A stretch of DNA of 64,000 nucleotides from G051132615 sp051132615 (GTDB lineage Bacteria > Pseudomonadota > Gammaproteobacteria > Burkholderiales > Neisseriaceae), in contig NZ_CP152375.1 in the NCBI RefSeq assembly GCF_051132615.1, positions 1,798,001-1,862,000 on the forward strand, read 5' to 3'. Position 1 is the stretch's first letter. Each line of letters starts with the position of its first letter. A model generated the notes under the pieces. It saw only the letters and a list, made by a program, of their open reading frames with translations. It was not told the DNA's origin and ran no database searches. The position numbers and the translations under genes were made by a program. This document shows, piece by piece, positions 16,604-23,137 of this stretch.

Positions 16604-17514
16604 TCAGAAGACTCACTGCGTAAACTGACTTGTCCACTGGTGAAATATCGTTCACCCTGAGATGTTTGTAATAAAAGAGCGCCATCGTTATTCACCCCCA
16701 ACATGAGGCCTTGTGCCAATATTTGTCCATTCTGCCACAGTGTGACATTTTTGTTGTGGTCTCTGTTGGCATTTAAATAAGCGGTTTTAAATGGTTCAAA
16801 ACCCTCTTGTTCAAACTGGGTAACCGATTGGTTTAAAGCCAATAAAAGGTAACTGGCTAAATTATTGGCTTGACATTGTGGGGCAAAATCCCAAATGCCC
16901 AAAGTGGTTCTGTCTTCTATGGTAGGAGCCAATAAATTCAGACCAATACCAATAATAGCCATTGTGCCTGTTAAAAGAGCAAGGCTTTCAACCAAAATTC
17001 CCCCCATTTTTGCCTGTTCAACCATCAAATCATTTGGCCATTTTATTTGTGCAGGTATATTTAAGGCTGTTAAAACCTGCCATGTAGACAGTGCGACCAC
17101 CAAGGGTAGGGCAGATAATTGTTGTTGTGGTTTTTGAAAATGCCAAGCCAAGCTAAGTGGTAAGCTCCCTCCAGTAGAAGTGCTCCAGTGCTTGCCTTGT
17201 CTGCCTTTTCCACCTGTTTGTCTATTGGTTAAAACCGCTTGACCATGATTTAACTGTTTATTTTTCGCCAGATCCAGCAAGTATTGATTGGTTGAAACAC
17301 ACTCTGGCAATACACTGACTTCAATAGGTGTGTAGGACATTTTCTGATTGATTTTGTCCGCATCAAAAAAAGCTTCAGTTTTGCTTGGATGCTTGGCTAA
17401 ATAATATAAAGACAATACCTTTTCATAAGGTAAGGCCAAAAGTTCAGCTGCTTTTTTCAAATTAATTGTTGGCTCATTGCGAAGCAGAGCCTGTAGTCGT
17501 TTAAAATCTGTCAT
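16600..17514 (-). CDS. birA: biotin--[acetyl-CoA-carboxylase] ligase
   Basis: This 304-residue enzyme attaches biotin to the AccB carrier protein. The N-terminal 60 residues resemble a small winged-helix domain (FKRLQALLRNEPTINLKKAA), suggesting a bifunctional ligase/repressor. The catalytic core shows GGKGRQGKHWSTSTGGSLPL, IKWPNDLMVEQAKMGGILVE and IGIGLNLL, and the C-terminal SH3-like domain has QNGQILAQGLMLGVNNDGALLL. It overlaps rfaE2 upstream and coaX downstream by 4 bp each, forming one translationally coupled operon. Confidence 0.93.
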   Translation of the reverse strand: MTDFKRLQALLRNEPTINLKKAAELLALPYEKVLSLYYLAKHPSKTEAFFDADKINQKMSYTPIEVSVLPECVSTNQYLLDLAKNKQLNHGQAVLTNRQTGGKGRQGKHWSTSTGGSLPLSLAWHFQKPQQQLSALPLVVALSTWQVLTALNIPAQIKWPNDLMVEQAKMGGILVESLALLTGTMAIIGIGLNLLAPTIEDRTTLGIWDFAPQCQANNLASYLLLALNQSVTQFEQEGFEPFKTAYLNANRDHNKNVTLWQNGQILAQGLMLGVNNDGALLLQTSQGERYFTSGQVSLRSESSE

Positions 17515-18035
17515 AAAGCAGTATGTCGAATAGCATGTAGTGTTTTGGTTGTGGAGGTTTGATGTAAAAATGGAATAGAAAACACTTTGCCACCTCGGGC
17601 AAGTGTTTCTTTTGAACCCACAATATCTATTGTTGCCCAGTCACCCCCTTTGACTAAAATATCTGGCTGAATCGTTTCTATTAAATGAAAAGGAGTATCT
17701 TCATCAAACCATGTCACTAAATCCACACTTTCTAATGCAGCAATAACTGCTAACCTGTTTTCTAAAGTATTAATGGGTCTGTCGTCTCCCTTACCTTGAC
17801 GCTTAACTGACGCATCTGTATTCAAGGCCACAACCAAATAGTCACCTAATGCTTTAGCCTGAGCAAGATAGGTTACATGCCCTCGATGTAAAATATCAAA
17901 GCAACCATTAGTCAAGACAATTGTCTGATTAAGCTTTGATAATCTCAATAAAGTTTCCCCAGGTGGGCAGATTTTTTGTTCAAATAAAGGTGGGTCAGGA
18001 ATAGTCATTGTTTGAGGTTTTATTGTATTAATCAT
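17511..18035 (-). CDS. rfaE2: D-glycero-beta-D-manno-heptose 1-phosphate adenylyltransferase
   Basis: This 174-residue nucleotidyltransferase makes ADP-heptose for the lipooligosaccharide inner core. The signature LTNGCFDILHRGHVTYL contains the HxGH motif; NTDASVKRQGKGDDRPIN and a C-terminal KGGDW block match the RfaE C-terminal domain. The N-terminal kinase domain found in E. coli HldE is absent, so this is the stand-alone RfaE2/HldC form, and the kinase partner should lie elsewhere. It is the first gene of the operon. No clear Shine-Dalgarno precedes the ATG at 18035, and an internal ATG ten codons in is an alternative start. Confidence 0.92.
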   Translation of the reverse strand: MINTIKPQTMTIPDPPLFEQKICPPGETLLRLSKLNQTIVLTNGCFDILHRGHVTYLAQAKALGDYLVVALNTDASVKRQGKGDDRPINTLENRLAVIAALESVDLVTWFDEDTPFHLIETIQPDILVKGGDWATIDIVGSKETLARGGKVFSIPFLHQTSTTKTLHAIRHTAL

Positions 18036-18212
18036 ATGTTAAGGTAGGAGTATAAATTAAAGGTGAGCATATCTCAAAATATACTGTTTTGTTGTGACGT
18101 GATTTTTATTTTAATTGCGTTACAACTTATAGGGAAATATATTTATTTTAAAATGTGACTATTTGTTAATGTAAATTTAATATTATTAAATGTTATTTAA
18201 AAAGTCAGCTAT

Positions 18213-18227
18213 TGACAATAAATGTCA
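18213..18227 (+). promoter_or_regulatory. candidate activator-binding dyad, pilE copy 1
   Basis: TGACA-N5-TGTCA is a perfect dyad centred about 69 bp upstream of the -24 element. It is conserved exactly, at the same distance, upstream of pilE copy 2. Position and the TGTC core suit an enhancer-type activator such as PilR; the identity is inferred. Confidence 0.5.
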
Positions 18228-18288
18228 CTTTTTTATTACATTTTTTATTTTAAAAATATAAGTCATTGTAATTAAATTATTTTATTTT

Positions 18289-18304
18289 TGGCACGGTCTT
18301 TGCA
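18289..18304 (+). promoter_or_regulatory. sigma-54-type promoter, pilE copy 1
   Basis: TGGCACG-N4-TTGCA matches the -24/-12 consensus of sigma-54 exactly (GG and GC invariants 10 bp apart). It lies about 100 bp upstream of the pilE start. Confidence 0.8.
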
Positions 18305-18402
18305 ATGTATTAGGCAAGTAACAATTTTTTAGAATTTTTTAGTTTGGTTTAGCAAGTTTTAAGTTTGTTTTTCCAAAATTTTATTTTTTCAGGAGATTTT
18401 AA

Positions 18403-18885
18403 ATGAAAGCAATTCAAAAAGGTTTTACATTAATCGAGTTGATGATTGTAATCGCAATTATCGGTGTTTTAGCAGCTATTGCTTTACCAGCTTACAATGA
18501 CTACATCAGTGGCGCACAAGTTACTCGTGTTTATGGTGAAGTGGCTGCATTAAAAACAGCAACAGAAGCTGCTATTTTTAATGGTAAAGAGCCAGTGTTA
18601 AAAGAATCAGACGTTCAAGATTCTAAAACACAAGAGTTTATTGGTTGGATTGGTTCTAATATGGCTGATGAGAGTGTTGGTACCAGCGGTTTAGAAATTG
18701 ACAATGCAACTGCAAACAATGTTGAATTGACTCTAACTATGGGTGGCAATGCAGGTATTGATGTAAAAGGTACTAAATTGATGCTAAAACGTGCAGCTGC
18801 AGGTGGTTGGAAGTGTGAAATTGATGCAGCTGGTGCTACAGGTTGGAAAGACAAATTTGCACCTAATGCATGCGAAATTCTATAA
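18403..18885 (+). CDS. pilE: type IV major pilin, copy 1
   Basis: This 160-residue type IVa prepilin has a six-residue basic leader and the processing site KG|FTLIEL with Glu5, followed by the conserved hydrophobic helix (about mature residues 1-25). The C-terminal WKCEIDAAG...NACEIL supplies the two cysteines of the D-region disulphide loop. Prepilin peptidase PilD would cleave and methylate Phe1, and the pilin polymerises into pili used for adhesion, twitching and DNA uptake. A strong AGGAG lies 8 bp before the ATG. The product is identical to copy 2 except Ile83 here and Val83 there. A hairpin terminator follows. No silent pilS cassettes were seen. Confidence 0.96.
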   Translation: MKAIQKGFTLIELMIVIAIIGVLAAIALPAYNDYISGAQVTRVYGEVAALKTATEAAIFNGKEPVLKESDVQDSKTQEFIGWIGSNMADESVGTSGLEIDNATANNVELTLTMGGNAGIDVKGTKLMLKRAAAGGWKCEIDAAGATGWKDKFAPNACEIL

Positions 18886-18935
18886 TTATTTGCACTATTT
18901 ATTTTATAGTGTAAAGATTAGTTTTAAGTAAAGGA

Positions 18936-18967
18936 AAAGGGCAACTGAACGAGTTGCCCTTTTTTTG
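18936..18967 (+). terminator. terminator after pilE copy 1
   Basis: AAAGGGCAACT (18936-18946) pairs with AGTTGCCCTTT (18952-18962) around a 5-nt loop. It is followed by TTTTG. Confidence 0.9.
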
Positions 18968-19125
18968 TTTCTAGAAATTTTATCATTGAATTTTTTTTGG
19001 GGATTTTATTTGTATTTTACGCTTAAGGGTGTTGATGGATGTTTATTAAGTAATTTATGTAGTAGTATATTTAATTGTATAGAAAATTTTAAATATAAAT
19101 AAATAGTATATAAAAAGTCAGCTGT

Positions 19126-19140
19126 TGACAATAAATGTCA
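19126..19140 (+). promoter_or_regulatory. candidate activator-binding dyad, pilE copy 2
   Basis: This is an identical TGACA-N5-TGTCA dyad at the same 69-bp distance from the -24 element as in copy 1, although the sequence around it has changed. Confidence 0.5.
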
Positions 19141-19201
19141 CTTTTTTATTGTGTTTTTCATTTTAAAAATATAAGTTATTGTAATTAAAATGTTTTATTT
19201 T

Positions 19202-19217
19202 TGGCATGGTCTTTGCA
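19202..19217 (+). promoter_or_regulatory. sigma-54-type promoter, pilE copy 2
   Basis: TGGCATG-N4-TTGCA keeps the invariant GG and GC. It differs from copy 1 by one base (C to T in the -24 element), which might weaken or alter strength. Confidence 0.75.
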
Positions 19218-19306
19218 GTATATTAGGCAAGTAACAATTTTTTAGTTTGGTTTAGCAAGTTTTAAGTTTGTTTTTCCAAAATTTTATTTTTTTCAGGAGA
19301 TTTTAA

Positions 19307-19789
19307 ATGAAAGCAATTCAAAAAGGTTTTACATTAATTGAGTTGATGATTGTAATCGCAATTATCGGTGTTTTAGCAGCTATTGCTTTACCAGCTTACA
19401 ATGACTACATCAGTGGCGCACAAGTTACTCGTGTTTATGGTGAAGTGGCTGCATTAAAAACAGCAACAGAAGCTGCTATTTTTAATGGTAAAGAGCCAGT
19501 GTTAAAAGAATCAGACGTTCAAGATTCTAAAACACAAGAGTTTATTGGTTGGGTTGGTTCTAATATGGCTGATGAGAGTGTTGGTACCAGCGGTTTAGAA
19601 ATTGACAATGCAACTGCAAACAATGTTGAATTGACTCTAACTATGGGTGGCAATGCAGGTATTGATGTAAAAGGTACTAAATTGATGCTAAAACGTGCAG
19701 CTGCAGGTGGTTGGAAGTGTGAAATTGATGCAGCTGGTGCTACAGGTTGGAAAGACAAATTTGCACCTAATGCATGCGAAATTCTATAA
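19307..19789 (+). CDS. pilE: type IV major pilin, copy 2
   Basis: This 160-residue prepilin differs from copy 1 by only two bases in the coding region: a silent C/T at 19339 and an A/G that changes Ile83 to Val. Leader, cleavage site KG|FTLIEL and C-terminal Cys pair are intact, so both copies appear functional. It has its own AGGAG site, sigma-54-type promoter and terminator, so the copies are separate transcription units. The start-to-start distance is 904 bp. Which copy contributes more to pili cannot be told from sequence. Confidence 0.96.
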   Translation: MKAIQKGFTLIELMIVIAIIGVLAAIALPAYNDYISGAQVTRVYGEVAALKTATEAAIFNGKEPVLKESDVQDSKTQEFIGWVGSNMADESVGTSGLEIDNATANNVELTLTMGGNAGIDVKGTKLMLKRAAAGGWKCEIDAAGATGWKDKFAPNACEIL

Positions 19790-19839
19790 TTATTTGCACT
19801 ATTTATTTTATAGTGTAAAGATTAGTTTTAAGTAAAGAA

Positions 19840-19868
19840 AAAGGGCAACTGAACGAGTTGTCCTTTTT
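19840..19868. terminator. terminator after pilE copy 2
   Basis: AAGGGCAACT (19841-19850) pairs with AGTTGTCCTTT (19856-19866), with one G-U pair, and is followed by T-rich sequence. It also lies at the 3' end of the leftward protease gene and may serve both. Confidence 0.8.
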
Positions 19869-21298
19869 TATTTTTTAAAAGTTTGGTTTTTGATTAGTGT
19901 GATTTTTGCTTCAATTTGTGATCTTAAATAAAAATCTTCTTGATTTGCTTTCAGTGCCATTTCATATTGTTGTAATGCACCTTGATATAAACCTTGATAA
20001 TAATAGGCATCTCCTAGTGCGGCATAAGAATATAAAGGTTCTTCTTCTCCATAAGTAGTTGCCAATAACTGATAAAGCTCAGGACGGTTTTTGTTGTTTT
20101 GTAATTGTTTTTGAATCAAAGAACGCGCTTCTATTTTTTTGTCCAGCGATAATAAAGTTTCAATCTGGCCATAAACCAATAACTTATTATTTGGGTAAGT
20201 ACGTAAAGCTTGAGTATAAATATTTTGTGCCTGAGTGGGGCTCTTGTTTTTAAGGGCAATTTTTGCTGCTAGATCTAAAAATAGCGGTTGATTCCCCAAT
20301 TGTTGTTCTGCCAGATTTAATTGTTGTGTCGCTTCACTTAGCTTATTTTGTAGATAAAGTGCTTTGGCAAAACCATAATGCTGAGCGCCTTCATTTAGGT
20401 ATTGCTTAGCCCGAAGAGAGTCTGGGTAATAGCGAACCGCTTTATCTGTACCTAAGGCATCCACCCTTAAATGTTCCCGAATTAAAACAAAGTCAGTTGA
20501 ATCCGCTTTTAATTTAACTGGGTAAGCTTGTGCTAAGGTTTGACTTTCACCAATACGTTCAGTAGTCACTGGGTGGGTACGTAAAAAGGCATAAGAATTA
20601 TTGTCATTATGGCGATTGGCACTTTGTAGACGGCTAAAAAATAAAGGCATAGCTCGCGCATCAAAGCCAGAGTTGGCCAAATATTGCATGCCTATTCGAT
20701 CAGCTTCTCTTTCATAGTCCCGGCTATAAGACAGTTGTTTGGCAATAGCGGCGCCAACACCTGCTTGAATTAACCCACCTGCTGCATCAACATTACCTTG
20801 GCTGGCAGCCAAAGCACCAGCTAGGACACCAGCCAAAGCCAACAAGCTGTTCATGGTGCTGCCTTCTTGCATTCGTGCCAAATGTCTTTGTGTAACATGT
20901 GCCATTTCATGGCCTAATACAGAAGCCAACTCTGATTCGCTTTGGGCATTGATTAAGAGGCCTCTATGCACACCAATATAGCCACCAGGCATGGCAAACG
21001 CATTGATGCTATTGTCGTTGACCCCAAATAAAGTAAAGGTGTTCTGGTTATTGGGAATACCTTGGCTCAGTTTCAGTCCTAATTCATTTAAGTAGGTGTT
21101 TACAGCGATATCGTCAGTAACCACACCTCTCCTCAGTAATTCTTGATACACTTGTTTGCCAACTTGCTCTTCATCTTGGCTGGAAAAAACAGTTTGTGAG
21201 GAATCCCCAATACTGGGCAAATTTTGTGCAACACTAAGTGGTGTTGTACCGATAGAAAAACCAATAACAATTAAATAGGGTAAAAGCTTTTTATTCAC
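19868..21298 (-). CDS. bepA: M48-family periplasmic metalloprotease with TPRs, BepA-like
   Basis: This roughly 476-residue periplasmic protease/chaperone probably helps outer-membrane protein and LPS-transport assembly, as BepA does in E. coli. After a signal peptide (NKKLLPYLIVIGFSIGTTPLSVA), the M48 domain shows the zinc motif LGHEMAHVTQRHLAR (HExxH), SYSRDYEREADRIGMQYL with the third ligand, and the family's lid region. The C-terminal half (about 300-476) is TPR-like helical repeats. I chose the GTG at 21298 because AAAGGAAAG stands just upstream and it gives a compact signal peptide. The frame is open to 21385, but those upstream starts lack ribosome sites. Confidence 0.88.
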   Translation of the reverse strand: MNKKLLPYLIVIGFSIGTTPLSVAQNLPSIGDSSQTVFSSQDEEQVGKQVYQELLRRGVVTDDIAVNTYLNELGLKLSQGIPNNQNTFTLFGVNDNSINAFAMPGGYIGVHRGLLINAQSESELASVLGHEMAHVTQRHLARMQEGSTMNSLLALAGVLAGALAASQGNVDAAGGLIQAGVGAAIAKQLSYSRDYEREADRIGMQYLANSGFDARAMPLFFSRLQSANRHNDNNSYAFLRTHPVTTERIGESQTLAQAYPVKLKADSTDFVLIREHLRVDALGTDKAVRYYPDSLRAKQYLNEGAQHYGFAKALYLQNKLSEATQQLNLAEQQLGNQPLFLDLAAKIALKNKSPTQAQNIYTQALRTYPNNKLLVYGQIETLLSLDKKIEARSLIQKQLQNNKNRPELYQLLATTYGEEEPLYSYAALGDAYYYQGLYQGALQQYEMALKANQEDFYLRSQIEAKITLIKNQTFKK

Positions 21299-21468
21299 AA
21301 CTTTCCTTTTATTAAAAATTGGTTGAGGTTTCATTGAATAAATAAAAGAAATAATAGTGTTTTTTATGTTAGCATGTTTTTGCACAAGAATATGGCTCTT
21401 TTAACCCATTCGTGTGAAAATATAATGACTATTTTTGTTAAGTTTTGTTAATTAAAAGAAAGAAACAA

Positions 21469-22038
21469 ATGAGTGTTTTGGATGAAGTTTTAGCCTTTAA
21501 TCAGGAATTTGTAGACTCAGGAGAGTATGCACAGTTTATCACCAATAAATTCCCTGAAAGACATGTTGCTATTTTGTCTTGTATGGATGCGCGTATGGTG
21601 GAGTTGTTGCCTAAAGCTTTAGGGCTTAAAAATGGTGATGCAAAATTGATTAAAAATGCAGGAGCTCTTGTCACTCATCCTTTTGGCTCTGTGATGCGTA
21701 GTTTATTGGTAGGCATTTATCAGTTAGAAGTAAAAGAAATTCTGGTCATCGCCCATATGGATTGTGGTATGCGTTCACTTCATGCTGATGAAATTTTAAA
21801 TCGTGCCAAAGAAGCAGGTATCACACAAGAAGCAATTGATACATTGATTAATGCAGGTATTGATCTTGAGTCTTGGTTAAAAGGTTTTGATAATGTTGAA
21901 GACAGTGTACGCCATACGGTCAGTATGATTAAAAAACACCCATTATTTCCAAAACATATCCCTGTCCATGGGCTAGTCATGCATCCTGCTACAGGTAAAC
22001 TGTCTACTGTTGTACATGATCGTGATGCCGCACAATAG
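21469..22038 (+). CDS. beta-class carbonic anhydrase
   Basis: This 189-residue cytoplasmic enzyme interconverts CO2 and bicarbonate. Zinc-site motifs are present: SCMDARM (Cys38, Asp40, Arg42) and HMDCGM (His96, Cys99). The intervening KLIKNAGALVTHPFGSVMRSL block matches the family. The chosen ATG (MSVLDEV) follows an A/G-rich AAAGAAAG; eight codons upstream in frame lack similarity. The gene overlaps nadD by 14 bp and is divergent from the BepA-like gene. Confidence 0.92.
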   Translation: MSVLDEVLAFNQEFVDSGEYAQFITNKFPERHVAILSCMDARMVELLPKALGLKNGDAKLIKNAGALVTHPFGSVMRSLLVGIYQLEVKEILVIAHMDCGMRSLHADEILNRAKEAGITQEAIDTLINAGIDLESWLKGFDNVEDSVRHTVSMIKKHPLFPKHIPVHGLVMHPATGKLSTVVHDRDAAQ

Positions 22039-22669
22039 AATAGGTATTTTTGGGGGGACATTTAACCCTATCCATTTAGGACACCTTAAAATGGCAGAGG
22101 TGTTTGCCAAAGAATTACAGTTAAATAAAGTCTATTTTGTCCCCGCTGGTCAACCATATCATAAGCCATTAGACACTCGTATTACAACGGATGATCGTTT
22201 GGCTATGGTTAAGTTGGCAATTGAGGGCAACCCTTTATTTGATTGGAGTGATTGCGATATTTTGCGTCCAGGTAATACCTATACAATAGACACCTTAGTC
22301 AGGTTTAAACAGCAAGTTGGGGAGCAAGGTGAATTATGGTGGTTAATGGGCTCTGATTCTTTATTGCATTTACACTCATGGCATGAGTTTACAAAAATTT
22401 TCCATGTGGCAAATTTGGCGGTTGCTGTAAGAGAAGGTTTTGAGTGGGCAAAGCTTGATCCAGTCGTACAAGAGTTAGGGCAAGAAGCATTACAGGCTTA
22501 CCGCTTGGGAAAAACAGTAAATCACGGTAAAATGTGTTTTTTGAGTATGCCGCTTTATAATATTGCTTCAAGCCAAATACGTCAGGCGATATCGTCATCT
22601 TCTGATGTCAGTCAATGGATTAGTCCTTCAGTAGAACAATATATTAAGCAACATAAACTTTATCTTTAG
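22025..22669 (+). CDS. nadD: nicotinate-nucleotide adenylyltransferase
   Basis: This roughly 214-residue enzyme adenylates nicotinate mononucleotide in NAD synthesis. Motifs: IGIFGGTFNPIHLGHLKMAE (GGTFxPxHxGH), PAGQPYHKP, LWWLMGSDSLLHLHSW, and a C-terminal ISSSQIR-type motif (NIASSQIRQAI). The ATG at 22025 gives the best N-terminus; it overlaps the carbonic anhydrase stop by 14 bp and has no evident Shine-Dalgarno, pointing to translational coupling. rsfS follows after 7 bp, the common nadD-rsfS pair. Confidence 0.94.
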   Translation: MPHNRIGIFGGTFNPIHLGHLKMAEVFAKELQLNKVYFVPAGQPYHKPLDTRITTDDRLAMVKLAIEGNPLFDWSDCDILRPGNTYTIDTLVRFKQQVGEQGELWWLMGSDSLLHLHSWHEFTKIFHVANLAVAVREGFEWAKLDPVVQELGQEALQAYRLGKTVNHGKMCFLSMPLYNIASSQIRQAISSSSDVSQWISPSVEQYIKQHKLYL

Positions 22670-22676
22670 GAAAAAT

Positions 22677-23060
22677 ATGAATCAGGATGCAATAAATAAT
22701 GTAGTCCATATCGCGGTGACAGCATTAGAGGATGTTAAGGGAAAAGACATTATGGTGTTGGAAACAGAGAATCTGACTTCTTTGTTTTACCGTTTAATTG
22801 TTGTCACAGGGGACAGCAACCGTCAGGTTAAAGCACTTGCTCGCAATGCAGAAGAAGCATTAAAAAATGCAGGAGTTGATATTATTGGCGTAGAAGGAAT
22901 GGAGTCTGGGGAATGGGCTTTAGTCGATGCTGGTGACCTCTTAATTCATGTGATGTTACCTGCTGTTCGAGATTATTATGATATAGAGTCTTTGTGGGGT
23001 GGAGAAAAGCCATCTTCGGATTCAGCCGCTCATAAACCATGGAATCCAACAATTTTATAA
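22677..23060 (+). CDS. rsfS: ribosomal silencing factor RsfS
   Basis: This 127-residue protein binds ribosomal protein L14 and blocks joining of ribosomal subunits under poor nutrition. The RsfS/DUF143 pattern is clear: ALEDVKGKDIMVLETENLTS, LIVVTGDSNRQVKALARN, GMESGEWALVDAGDLLIHVM and RDYYDIESLWG. The ATG has TAGGAAA upstream. It is the last gene of the carbonic anhydrase-nadD-rsfS unit. The rlmH gene that often follows rsfS is absent here; a terminator follows instead. Confidence 0.94.
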   Translation: MNQDAINNVVHIAVTALEDVKGKDIMVLETENLTSLFYRLIVVTGDSNRQVKALARNAEEALKNAGVDIIGVEGMESGEWALVDAGDLLIHVMLPAVRDYYDIESLWGGEKPSSDSAAHKPWNPTIL

Positions 23061-23084
23061 GTTACAAGCAGTGTCTGCATGAAA

Positions 23085-23123
23085 ATAAATAAGGCTATGT
23101 AATTTTTACATAGCCTTATTTAT
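23085..23123. terminator. bidirectional terminator between rsfS and the EAL gene
   Basis: A perfect 18-bp stem (23085-23102 with 23106-23123) has a 3-nt loop and A/T-rich ends on both sides. It lies between two converging genes. Confidence 0.85.
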
Positions 23124-23137
23124 GATATTAAAAATGG

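Larger units (their letters stand above)
18036..18402 (+). promoter_or_regulatory. divergent control region of rfaE2 and pilE copy 1
   Basis: This 367-bp very AT-rich stretch contains no gene. From about 18199 on it matches the region upstream of pilE copy 2. It holds the TGACA-N5-TGTCA dyad (18213-18227), the sigma-54-type promoter (18289-18304) and the AGGAG ribosome binding site (18391-18395). Confidence 0.75.

Noticed and set aside
18886..19306. Silent pilS-type cassette between the two pilE genes
   Set aside because: The gap holds only the first terminator, AT-rich sequence and the copy 2 promoter; no partial pilin sequence is present.
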